From: Paraglomus occultum
Taxonomy: Eukaryota; Glomeromycota; Glomeromycetes; Paraglomerales; Paraglomeraceae
DNA: 31,929 bases
Reading direction: 5' to 3'
Assembly: GCA_910592205.1 (NCBI GenBank)
Contig: CAJVPJ010000254.1
Location: 1 to 31,929 of the forward strand
Below, in pieces: positions 1-9,734 of the stretch. The notes beneath the pieces were generated by a model. That model made no database searches, was not told the origin of the DNA, and saw only the letters and a program-made list of their open reading frames with translations. Made by a program: the position numbers and the translations under genes. Every line of letters begins with the position of its first letter. The stretch's first letter is position 1.

Positions 1-111
1 AATAAATCTAGTGACAACGAGTGGAATACTATATATCATACTGATGTGGGGCCACTATCACGGGACGAAAAGGAGAAGTATTCTAGCAAACCCTTACCTA
101 CTGGATGGTAA
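1..111 (+). CDS. 3' end of an unidentified protein-coding gene (partial)
   Basis: Frame 1 is open from the first base of the window to a TAA at 109-111 and encodes 36 residues ending GPLSRDEKEKYSSKPLPTGW. The charged, proline-containing tail reads like a genuine hydrophilic C-terminus, and an AATAAA polyadenylation-type signal lies at 195-200, about 85 bp downstream. I do not recognise the family. There is no visible acceptor site inside the segment, so it is probably the interior and end of a last exon. The rest of the gene lies to the left of the window. Confidence 0.55.
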   Translation, partial: NKSSDNEWNTIYHTDVGPLSRDEKEKYSSKPLPTGW

Positions 112-439
112 ACATGCATGACTTTGTTGTTAACTCATTAACTGCCTTTTTCGGGCATAGTATAAACATTGTGAATCAATTATTACACTTTATAAATAAA
201 TACATAGCCATGTAGTATATTATAGCCATGTTGCAACAGTGAAACTTGCATGCTTCGTCTAGAAGCCAATCAAAATTTTCGACCAATGACATTGATCGGA
301 GAAATTTTAATATGAGTCGCGAGTTTTTGTTTTCTTATTCCCAAGCCCCGTTTGTTCGCGTAATCTCCCTCAACGGTAATATATTTAATTACCAAATTAT
401 AAAGACTGGTTATGCCTTTTATTATTCTTAACGAAAGCA

Positions 440-790
440 ATGATTTATTGCAAATTTCGAACCCCGTAAATGTAAGAGCGAAACTGCAACGTCTGTGGGG
501 AGGAGAAGAGAAAGCCCTGTTTCCCTCGGCGATCACTAAACGACAAAGGCTCTTGGTATGCTCAATAATAAAAACAATACTTTATTGTAAAGTTCGAACC
601 TCCTACAGGATGTAAGAGCAAAACTGAACATTTGTGGGGAGGAAGAGAAGAAGTTCTGTTTCTCTCAACAATAATATAAACGATAAAGACTCTTTTGAAA
701 GTAATAAGTTATTGCAGAAGTCGAACTTCCCACAAATGTAAGAGCGAAACTGCTGAACGTCTGTGGGGAGAGGGAAGCGAAGAAGCTCCT
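440..790 (+). repeat. Three-copy diverged tandem repeat with hairpin potential
   Basis: Three units start near 446, 583 and 707, at spacings of about 137 and 125 bp. Each begins with a TTATTG-like stretch followed by a TTCGAAC-type core. Next comes TGTAAGAGCGAAACTG (one unit has TGTAAGAGCAAAACTG), then TGTGGGGAGG and a purine-rich GAAGAGAA stretch. In the third unit the CTTCCCACA before and TGTGGGGAG after the conserved core can pair as a 9-bp stem with one wobble. The other two units retain weaker versions of this pairing. The TTCGAAC core resembles a pol III B-box, but I cannot fold a tRNA around it. No coding function is evident. Confidence 0.7.
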
Positions 791-3104
791 TAGGAAACAA
801 GTTTTGAGAACGCTGAAGGGAAAGAAGAAAAGGAAGAAAGAACAATCGGGAAGCTTTTATTCTTTGAGAGGAAATGAAGACTGTCAAGGAAGCTTTCTGG
901 TATCTTATATTTACGCCATGAATAATAAGTCGACGCGATACACGACATTATCACTCAACTCTCCGTCTTCTATTTTATAACGGGAGCAAGATGATATTGA
1001 AAAGGACAGTAATGAAGCACCGGACGCGTAAATTGATGTTGTAAACGAGAGTACCAAGACATGTTTACTTATTTAATTAATATGTATTATGTTTAATTTC
1101 TTTGTTGTCGCAAGTACACCTTTAGCGTTCAATCGCAAGTGTAGATAATAAAGAACGCAAATCTCCAACTTTCAAATTCTGTGGGAAGGTAGTTGATCTA
1201 ATAGACGTGATATCTGATTGACCATACAATGATATTTATTTTTGAACAGTTGCATTTTATTTGCTCCCAATTTTTCGATCCCTGCAGCAACTTTGAACGC
1301 CCACATTTATATTTTACGGTTTTGCATGTGATAGTCAGTGGATCAAATTGTTAGACTTAAAAATGGTAATACAGTTAATTTGCTGGCTTACGCGTCTGTC
1401 GAAGAGCTAGACAAGTTAAGGAAGAGAATAGGCTGGGAAAAGAACTTGGCGTTGTTTATGCCCATGTAGTCGGAAGCATAAAAGGACGAAAATACAGGTG
1501 AACGTTGATAAACGGTTGTCTACGCCGGCAATAATCTGCACCGGGCCGCTGGAGATTGTAGTTACTGTATTGAAATAATGAACAGGAAACGGATATACAA
1601 TAAAAAGGATTGTACATACCAAGAGATTAAAGATCATCGAGCATTTTGGGAAAACATTCGAGTATAGGTTACTTGTCTTAGTCTGAACATCGCACTGTTC
1701 CCTATGTACTATGCAAGTTCATGACGCCATTTACACTAAATACGCAATCTCTCTTTTACTACGAAGTCACCAATCTGCGTAAATGCGCTTTACACAACAC
1801 GTCATCTACAATAGGAATAGACAATTTCCCAAATATTGCAATTATATTCCATTTCGACCGCACTAAGCACTGTCCGTTATATTTCCCCACTTGTGAAATT
1901 CCCTCTCGATTGGAAGAGTTACATTAATCGGAAAATTGCCCGCCATAGGTGGATAACCGCTTTTCAATTCGGACGAATTAGTATTGGTCATTTCACTGCA
2001 CGTACATAAATTTTTGTCGCCAAAGAGATTAACTCCCCATTGTAATCCACGGGTACCCTTACGTTTGTTAAATTAAAATTCTGCCCACTAACGTTAATTA
2101 ATATTAATTAATAATATTGATTCCGGACCTATTCTTATCGCTTTCATCAACTATGACCCAACACCGACTACGCTTACACATAGTAAGTGTGCGACATCCT
2201 CTAGATTTCAAACTTTAATTTCGCCTGTTATTTAGGAGAGATGACAGAATAGTCTAGTAACTTGTAGTCTGAAGATCAAACATTTAAGAAATGTTTTAAT
2301 CAAGTGAAGTTCCCCACTCACCGCTCCATCTCTTTCAAAAAATAGACCCGATTTGATGAACATAAACAATTTTTGTATCGACAGTGTGTCAGCTACAAAG
2401 TAGTAAAGAAATATTTGTTGCTGCTGAAATGAGATACTTCAGAGGAGAGAATGTCGGACTGTGTGGAACTGCAAGATTTATATTATTTGCCACATAAGCT
2501 TTCAGAGATTTCAGCATGTACCTGGTCATCTTAGTCTGCGCTTGCATAGATGGAACTTGCTTTGGTTCATAGCGATTCATTGATCATCATAATTAGCTAT
2601 GAGCAACTTATTATTATGTTAATAATCTCTTGCTTTAGTGGCAAGATATTTAAATATAATGTTATGGCTGACACTACTAATACGTCTGTGAGTGAAAACT
2701 CATGGACTGTGAGTGGCAAGCTGTCAATCAGTTTGTGATTTTGTAGATAATACTAAAATTTACCGTTATGTTTACATAATAATAATAATAGCAATTGTAC
2801 TGAATTTAATAACATAACCAAAACATTAATATTAATGTCTGTATTTATAAATCTACTAAGGCTGAACATCACTCTGCAAGTTTAAGTTGATGCAAAAAAT
2901 GGAATGAGAAATACTGTAAACTGCAATGAATAAGGGGCCCTCACATGAAAAAATGGCTGCAGTGAATAATTGGCCGTAAATATTATGAAATAGTTACCCC
3001 CTTATCACGTCAAGGGACAGCCACTGACATAGGATGACGCGTACATTCGACGCACCACCGCAAAGCATAAATAATTCAACTTTACAAACGTGCTCTGGTA
3101 AAAC

Positions 3105-3200
3105 TATAGCTGGTTCTTCCTTCCATATTAAATTGTCTTCTGTACCATTGAGGTCATTAGATAGCCCGCAGGTTTTAAAATAGTTTACTATAATCTTGCA
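3105..3200 (-). pseudogene. Relic of a pogo/Tigger (CENP-B-like) transposase C-terminus
   Basis: On the minus strand, about 3200 down to 3123 reads IIVNYFKTCGLSNDLNGTED followed by NLIW. From memory, this resembles the conserved C-terminal segment of pogo/Tigger/jerky-type DDE transposases, which have a SFKKCGISN-like motif followed by LDGTEDD. The open frame extends only a little to either side (2994-3299), and no DDE catalytic core, helix-turn-helix domain or terminal repeats can be found nearby. It is therefore a small fragment of a decayed element. The assignment rests on this one motif; a chance resemblance is possible but unlikely given the linked motifs. Confidence 0.5.
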
Positions 3201-3653
3201 TCGAACTATAATAAGAAAGACGAATTTGAAAATCATATGTAATGGTAGTTTGTGATTATGTAATAAACAGAGATAACGTGGACAGTTGTTACGTGACAAT
3301 TCGTAGATTATTTTGAAAGAAAAACCCGTTTTTGGGACTCGCTCGCGTTTTTTGTAAGTTATATGAAGGTGGGCTCTAATTCATGGCAGTTTATGTTAAG
3401 TTAAAAAATACCAACTCATTTATTACAAAAGCAAATTCACTAAAAAAAAAGAGTGCTATGACTATATATTAATATTAAAACTTTATGCAAATAAGATAAT
3501 AATATTAATTGTAATATGCTATATTTATTATTTATTAGAAAAATTGCCGTCTTCGCTGTTACGATCTGATGAATTAGATAAGTAAATCATGTAATAAAAT
3601 CTTCTTCCGCAGCCGAACAAACCTCATATTAGTATAGTATACTAGTATTTAAT

Positions 3654-3812
3654 ATGTCGTGACGAAAATCCCGTCACAGACATATAATTATCATTTCGTG
3701 ACAATTTTTCAGTCACAGCGTGGATACTATAATTAACTAAAGTATATTTGTCTTAGAAAATGATACGATTATTTCATTAATTTTCATGACAAATTTCCCG
3801 TCACGGTAAAGA
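3654..3812. repeat. Cluster of three GTGAC...GTCAC palindromic repeats
   Basis: Three related imperfect palindromes lie at about 3657-3677, 3694-3716 and 3784-3808. They read GTGACGAAAATCCCGTCAC, GTGACAATTTTTCAGTCAC and ATGACAAATTTCCCGTCAC. Each can form a short stem (GTGAC/GTCAC or one base longer) around an A/T-rich loop. A weaker partial match, CGTGACAATTCG, occurs near 3292. They may be decayed terminal-repeat ends of a DNA transposon or a clustered palindromic motif. Nothing ties them to a gene. Confidence 0.65.
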
Positions 3813-3940
3813 TATATAAGAAGCTCGAATCCCATCATCATAATAGATGTTTGCTTAACAGGTTTGATATGTTTTGTTGTTGAAATATCGGATAGATCTT
3901 TATTCAATGATTATTAAAAATAAAAGGCTTTGAAATCGAA

Positions 3941-3980
3941 TTTTTTTTTCTTTTTTTTTCTTTCTTTCTTTCTTTCTTTC
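3941..3980. repeat. Poly-T / (CTTT)n microsatellite
   Basis: Two runs of nine or ten T interrupted by C, followed by five CTTT units. It is a simple pyrimidine tract with no evident function. Confidence 0.9.
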
Positions 3981-4431
3981 ATCGTTAAAATATTAATTAA
4001 CCAGATATACTATAAAAACGGCTCACATAAAAGCTGCAAGGTTTCGGCATAAACGGTTCATTTAAGCTGTGAAATATCTGTTGATCAATTACGCGAATAG
4101 CGGAACGAGAGTTCATAATTAATATTATCATTTAAAATAAGCAAGTAATGTTTACCCGACTAGTCAATAATAATAAACCAAATCGAGTTTAAATTAGAAT
4201 AATTGATTCCCCTTCGATTCTGCGGTATATTATTATTATACCATAGATACCCCTTATTTGGATACGAGTAGGGGAGGTACATCGTACAGGGAGTAAAGAA
4301 GCGCGCACGATAATAGTCAAAATTGGATTCACTTGAAATAAGGGCGGTCACGCAAATGTTACATAGTGTGCGGCATGTGCAGAAATGAACAAATTTGATT
4401 TGTCCAATTTCTTTTTACAAATAAAATGCAG

Positions 4432-4492
4432 ACCCTCTACATATGCACAACCCACATATGCATTATCCCAATGGCGTGCATATGTAGAGGGT
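4432..4492. repeat. 17-bp perfect inverted repeat (hairpin)
   Basis: The left arm 4432-4448 (accctctacatatgcac) and the right arm 4476-4492 are exact reverse complements separated by 27 nt. The loop contains a further partial copy of the arm (acatatgca). This could be a tiny foldback element, a MITE end pair or a structured transcript. It lies about 490 bp downstream of the stop codon of the mitochondrial carrier gene. Confidence 0.8.
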
Positions 4493-4981
4493 AGATCGTT
4501 TTAAAATTTTCCCATCATTCGCCTGAGATCAACAAACGGAATGATAAGGAGAAGAGTTGACCAATTTTAAACTTTTGCAGTTTTTGAACTGGGCAAAACC
4601 AAAAACACGTGGGTATAGTTATAATTGTCAGAATGCATCCTTGTTTATTCTGAGAAATGACCCACTTTAAAATGTGGGATGTCAAGTCCCATATTATTCT
4701 GTCAGATTTACAACATAAGCTGCAGTCGTTCCTTTTGATTTGCTAAATTTGAGCTGTCACTCTGTGTATATCGTTTAGCTTCTTCCCAGTGCTATACACG
4801 TAATATCAACACAAGATGATAATTTCTTTATTCCTTTTTTGACCAAACCTGATACCCAAATTTCTTTTTTTTTTTTTGTAAACGTATGGTGATGTACTGT
4901 TATGAAAAGATGTGTTTATGCTTATTTTACATAGTTTTTTTAAATGCGTATTAAAATTTTTTTTAAGAAAATAATGTCCTC

Positions 4982-6509
4982 TTAATTGAACTCTCCTCGT
5001 GGTTCCTCATCGGGATCACGAGCATCCATAGCAGATATTGCCATTTCATAAGCGAAAAATGTGGCCGCGTTTGCAGGAAACGCGCGTGCCATTGTCGGAC
5101 CAAAACCTTTAAAGAATGCGCGCACAACTGGCATGCCGCGTGCACGTTGTTCAGTTATGAGTGTTTTGATAGCATGGAATGAGGAACGATACCTGGAGAT
5201 TGATGGGAGTAAAAAATATGTCAATATACACACATGAAGCAATAAAACATGTTTTGCACACAAACGAGGACTTGGTAATTACTTTAAATTCACATCAGAC
5301 TGCATTAGACTCTTTATGACATCTTGAGGGTAGCATGGAATCCAACATGCGATCCCTGCCGCTCCACCAGCCAACAACAATTCAGGCAAGAGCAATTGTT
5401 TTGTGTTTCCGTTATGGTATCGAGCCGCTAACGTTCTCTTTGCTCCTTCATAGACAACTACGAGTATAAGGAATAAACAAACGTTAGAAAAGAAGAACAT
5501 GCATTTGACTTGGGACTGGTACATAATCAAACTTACAGAAATATGTGGCAAAACTAGGCATATCCCTGAGTATGTTTACCGTTATGCCCCTATAGAGTCC
5601 ACGCAAATTGTGTTGTGCATATATTTTAGTGGCCGCATCAAAGGTGCCGTTATAGAGTTTTACCGCATTATCTCTCTGAAGTTGCAACCGGATTTTAACC
5701 AGTTCTACCGGACAGTTGACAAAGCCCATAAATGCTCCTGTGAGAGCACCGGATGTGGCAATTTCCGCTGTAAAATGAGAGATTTCTATCAGTCTGGAAA
5801 CACCCGCATGTTAATGCTTTATCAAATTATTATATGCGTACATAATGTCAACTGTCGCTCTTTGTCCGGCCCTTGTATCGCATTTCTAATGCGCCCATTT
5901 ATAGTGAATAGTATTGCATTACTGGAATAATTTGAAATTTTGTTAGCTCATGACTTGCTTTATAAACATAAATATGTAAAAATGAGGTATATACGCACCA
6001 AAACCCTATTCCCATTAGCGGCGAAGTAACCCCCTTGTACAACCCCCGAATCTATACAATTTGATTACACGTGAGTAAATGGTAATGAACTACGCGATTG
6101 AAAAATGATATGAAGATGGGTACGGTACCCCTTCTTTTGCTATCGTTTTCTTTAGACAGTCTGTGGCATTATTGTATAGCGGTGGGTTTGGCTGAGTTTG
6201 CAGACGGACTTTGATGGTGTCAAAAGGGTGGCCTATATATAAGGAGAGGGGGGGGGAGAGATAGAGAGAGACAGTTATTAATACCGGTTATAATGACAGT
6301 TTTTCAGTTTGACATGATAACTAGGGAATTGGTAAAAAATGTAGCGAGTATGCACGAGTCATACGTTATAACTAAGTTCTCCGTTGATATTGACCTACGC
6401 ATACTTGCGCCAACCCAGCAATAGTGCCTGCGGTCGCTTGTTGTATCCACGTTGGCATGGCCAACACATGTACGGTAGCCGGTGTAGGAGGAGCTAGTTT
6501 GCTTGCCAT
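4982..6509 (-). CDS. SLC25-family mitochondrial carrier (SLC25A29/ornithine/carnitine-carrier-like)
   Basis: Inner mitochondrial membrane transporter. Seven exons join in frame: 6509-6395, 6232-6129, 6051-5999, 5921-5842, 5767-5537, 5457-5283 and 5192-4982, giving 322 residues, normal for the family. Introns are 74-162 nt and all GT-AG. The three tandem repeats each carry the carrier signature: [14 protein letters not shown], then [14 protein letters not shown], then [12 protein letters not shown]. The first two are like the basic-amino-acid and acylcarnitine carriers (SLC25A29/A15/A20/A45 group). The third has L in place of the usual R after K-S and resembles fungal YMC-type carriers. The first exon begins [10 protein letters not shown] and ends with the first helix leading into GHPFD. 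The substrate cannot be fixed from sequence; a cationic amino acid or carnitine derivative is the best inference. Family assignment is secure, subfamily is not. Confidence 0.93.
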
Positions 6510-8232
6510 TTGTGTTTTCTATACTTTTCCGACGATAAGGGCGAAGGGGCGAATCTATAATTATATATTTATATTTTGATAAACAATGCACCAAAAAAGG
6601 TAATAAACCCATCAGATCTTTTTTCATGCAAGATGATGTATATAATAATCGTTGTATAATATCAATATTTTGAACTTAAGATCAAGATGTTTGAAATTAA
6701 AAATATTATATAACAGTGATTATCTTCCCGGTTGGAACCGATAAACAAACATGTGACAACCTTTAATAGTAAATTCATGCTGATAAGATTGTATGTTCTC
6801 GAAATGGCAGAAACCCCGACTATTGGGATCTGCCAATGCAAAAATTGTGCAGCATCGACAAGCTTCTTTTTAACTGGAAAAAAAAATCAGCAGTAGTACA
6901 ACAACCACAACAACAATAACAACAACAGGTTGATAAAGAAGCGAATGACAATTAAATTGGGGCTCCTGGGAATATGACTGTAAAAGCAGCTTGCCTTGTA
7001 ATTGGCAATTAAAAGATTCTTGATTTCAAGAACCCTGAGCGCTATATATTGTTCCACGAGTTGATATTATTCAAGCACGGGCCTGATTATTGTTCGCTTA
7101 TTAAGCAAAGAGGTTGATTGGTCGGATTTATTTGTCGGCCAAGTGTATAAGCAACGTGTGTCTACTTCGTATCAAAGACGCTTCCAACCGAACCGTTTAC
7201 AAATATTTGGGGTTTCGCTTTTATTTTTCCAACTACTCTCTTTCTGGGCTAGGTTTCGAATAGTCTTGGCGTTATTTTCTGGAATAGTTTGTGTTATGCA
7301 TGCTTGTCAATTGGCCCATCATTATTCTTTAGGACTGGTTTGTCTTTGTAATTGTCAGACCCTTCTTGTAAAGTGAGCATTTCGACTATTCAGTTGCACA
7401 CTGCCTATCAGTGAATTAGAAGTATAGTAAGCTTGTATTATTAATCAACGCCTGCTGTTGTGTACCACCCATTTTATGTACCGATAAAGTATGTAGATGT
7501 TTTTATAATCGAAGAGATTATCAACAGACAAAAAAAGGTATCTTTTTTTTTAAATAAAACAAAATAATATATTTTATATTTGTCGTTAATAAATAGTTAC
7601 TTTTTGGTTAAAGTAAAACATTCCTTTGGCATTTGTTGATATTTATAAGGGCTCTTTCTCAAAGTTATTTAACAAAAAACAAAGGCAATTAGAAATGGTC
7701 TGCAATCAATCAGAACAATCGCATATCCAACTGCCCAATATGAGGATTGTTCATCACACAATAGCGCCGTGTGTACAAAAGTAGCAACAGCAGCGGCAGC
7801 AAGCAGCAACAACAACACAACAATAATAACGCATCATGTTATAACATAAATAACGCAATTGATACTCTTTCCAGTAAAACGAACTTTATTGACACAGTTG
7901 CGAAACGCCAAGTTCTTGTGTTCGCCAACTTTTTTCAAAAAGTGTGTTCGGAGAGCTTGTTCATAACCTGATCTTTCCATACTAGGACGAATAAACGTTA
8001 ACCCTCCCAGTTGTAGCTTTAACTCTCGTTACACAAAGATATAATTAATTAATCTCTAGTAGTTAATTTGTAAAATGGGGGGCGTTGTAAAGGTTGTGAA
8101 CGTATCTCTATTGCACACAAATGACATGTTACACTTTATTGTCTCTCATCGTTATCCGTAGTGTGATGCAATATTGATTATCTTCAAGGCATCTAATCAA
8201 AAATGTGTGATAATATCTCCCACGCAACGCCC
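6510..8232. other. Intergenic interval with CAA/CAG-rich tracts
   Basis: About 1.7 kb between the carrier's start codon and the 3' end of the next minus-strand gene. It should contain the carrier promoter near 6510-6700. Low-complexity CAA-rich tracts occur at 6898-6929 and 7783-7832; the latter also has CAG/CGG units and would encode Ser/Gln/Asn runs if translated. Small frames exist on the plus strand (7143-7376 and 7771-7971), but they show no domain, no splice context and no coding-like composition that I can defend. I see no RNA gene. Confidence 0.5.
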
Positions 8233-8855
8233 TCAGCATTTTGGGGTTGGGGTGGTAACACGAAGGACTTCTGATAAGAAACACATAGATATACATTCCC
8301 AACAGATATACCACACACAACTTACAAACCCCGCTAAACTAGATACAATCCCGACAAACATACCAACCACTTTGTAAACCCGCGCTAAAGCAAGTTGCCA
8401 AGCCGGCATACAATTCCAACAAACATACCAGCTACTCCTCTTACTCCGTCGTTCATAATGTTCACTATAACCAACACGATGTCGACCATTCGCCCAATAT
8501 AAACAACACATATAGTAACGATTGCCAGTTCCCATATCATGATAACCCACCTTATGAAGGGTGGTTGTCTCTCTAGAAAACTAAAATGTGTTGTAGCTAG
8601 GATAAGCAAAGCATTACCCAAAGTGCCAAACCCAAATATATCGTTCACATGAAGGTTGAGCGTTACATTCCATAACGAGAACGTCGACCAGGTAAGCGGT
8701 TTAGATTGGGAAGATGAGGACCGTCCGGTGAGAAAATTCAGGCGAAATTTTGATTTTGCAGAATGAGAAGACGGGCGTGACGATGAGTTATTGTCAGCAG
8801 CAGTGGGATACTGTGACGGCATGGGGATGACTTTTGACGCATCTTTTCGAAACAT
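8233..8855 (-). CDS. Probable small multi-pass membrane protein, family not recognised
   Basis: Exon 1 (8855-8429) encodes a Ser/Pro-rich hydrophilic N-terminus of about 75 residues with repeated S-S-S runs. Two strongly hydrophobic stretches follow, around DIFGFGTLGNALLILATTHF and WELAIVTICVVYIGRM, the second long enough for one or two membrane spans. A GTATGT donor at 8428 can be joined to a TTATCAG acceptor at 8271, with exon 2 at 8270-8233 adding EVLRVTTPTPKC and a TGA. This predicts about 154 residues. If unspliced, the frame instead runs on to a stop at 8385. The 3' structure is uncertain because the intron contains duplicated donor-like sequence. I do not recognise a family; the N-terminal soluble tail plus membrane helices suggest an integral membrane protein. 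The start ATG at 8855 is the first in frame. Confidence 0.5.
8290..8457 (-). repeat. Tandem repeat duplicating a splice-donor-like sequence inside an intron
   Basis: Three diverged units lie at about 8409-8457, 8343-8395 and 8290-8340. On the minus strand their cores are GTATGTTTGTTGGAATTGTA, GTATGTTTGTCGGGATTGTA and GTATATCTGTTGGGAATGTA. The first core supplies the proposed donor of the 8271-8428 intron; the others repeat it downstream. Each unit also carries a partly conserved GGGTTTGTAA-like segment. The array offers alternative 5' splice sites or, if translated, hydrophobic GMFVGIV repeats in shifted frames. Confidence 0.7.
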
Positions 8856-9120
8856 TTCTTGAGAACGAACCGGCTATTATTGGATATTTGCACTATATAT
8901 GGACAACGGGAATGTTACACCCACATCTATTGAGATTCTTCTATAATAGGTCTAGATACACCGTTTTAACAAGGTTTCTTGTAGATGAGCGAAGGCTTCT
9001 GCTGACGAGTTTAATAACTCAGGTTCCATCACGTTCTTTGTCGTAGAGCCTGGAGGTGCAATCATTTCAATAAACATAATTATGTTTGTATGTTCTGGTT
9101 AGACCGGGATAATAATAATT

Positions 9121-9195
9121 TGGCCCGTTTCAAATTGTCACAATATGATTCGTGTGATTTGTTGAAAATAGTAGTGACAATTTCGAAGCGGGCCA
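9121..9195. repeat. Near-perfect 21/22-bp inverted repeat
   Basis: The left arm 9121-9141 begins TGGCCCGTTTCAAATTGTCA. The right arm 9174-9195 is its reverse complement except for two single-base differences. The 32-nt loop is AT-rich. The TGGCCCG ends are more GC-rich than the surroundings. It may be a miniature foldback element or a structured RNA; there is no adjacent coding region. Confidence 0.75.
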
Positions 9196-9622
9196 GATAT
9201 TCCGAAACGACTTCAATTGCAAGGAAAAATGAGAGTATGAATTATTACTGGACTGACCCAACCTTAGATTATACCAGATGAACTGTGTTTCCGATTAGAT
9301 CTCTACGAGGAACATAAACGCAGTGGTGACCAAATCGCTCAAAATATAACATTAAATCAATCACACCAGTTTTGCATCAACGTTTTCCACAATTGCTTTT
9401 AATTGCTCTCGCCCCTTAGTGATAGCACGAGCTATTATGTTTAAATATGTTATCAATCATTATAAGAATAAATTATTTACTTCGTCTATAAGTAATTTTT
9501 TCTTCTCTACTAACTTTCCTTTACTTTGGCGTTTTCCATTCTTTCCGTGATACTACTATTATCCAATGTGAGTTTGAAATAAAAGGATAAAATTTTCATG
9601 AATAAATAACTCCAATGACTAA

Positions 9623-9734
9623 TAGTGAAACTCTCCAAGTCGGACACGGTGGGGCGGGCAGGGCTTATCAAGGAATCCGACTTATCGAAATGATTTTAAT
9701 AGGGGATTTTGTCCGACTTGGAGAGTTTCACTAT
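9623..9734. repeat. 25-bp perfect inverted repeat flanking a 62-bp spacer (MITE-like)
   Basis: Arms 9623-9647 and 9710-9734 are exact reverse complements; the core of the left arm is GAAACTCTCCAAGTCGGACA. The 62-bp spacer is unusually GC-rich at its start (GGTGGGGCGGGCAGGGC) and holds another partial copy of the arm end (TCCGACTT). With a total length of 112 bp, perfect ends and no ORF, it looks like a very short non-autonomous inverted-repeat element or a hairpin RNA locus. No clear target duplication is visible. Confidence 0.8.

Larger units (their letters stand above)
112..4981. other. Gene-poor, repeat-bearing interval
   Basis: About 4.9 kb with no gene model I can support. It holds a tandem hairpin repeat (440-790), a transposase relic (about 3105-3200), GTGAC...GTCAC palindromes (3654-3812), a poly-T/CTTT microsatellite (3941-3980) and a 17-bp inverted repeat (4432-4492). 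All are listed separately. The stretches 800-2990 and 2640-3540 are AT-rich with only short open frames, no recognisable domain and no convincing exon chain. 4500-4981 lies just downstream of the mitochondrial carrier's stop codon and probably contains its 3' UTR. Confidence 0.6.

Noticed and set aside
440-790. tRNA genes or tRNA-derived array, suggested by repeated TTCGAAC cores
   Set aside because: No acceptor stem, anticodon arm or A-box can be placed at the right distance; it is better described as a hairpin repeat of unknown origin.
420-800. CRISPR-like array
   Set aside because: Repeats are long, diverged and only three in number, and the DNA is clearly eukaryotic.
1416-1927. Short frames on both strands (1416-1637 minus, 1721-1927 plus)
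   Set aside because: No domain, no splice context, and lengths expected by chance in AT-rich DNA.
5499-5930. 143-codon plus-strand ORF
   Set aside because: It is antisense to three exons of the mitochondrial carrier, whose conserved motifs lie on the minus strand.
6804-6896. Plus-strand frame with GICQCKNC, resembling the zinc motif of GFA/CENP-V-type proteins
   Set aside because: Only 30 codons long; the rest of the domain is not found upstream or downstream in any frame, and the next sequence is CAA-rich low complexity.
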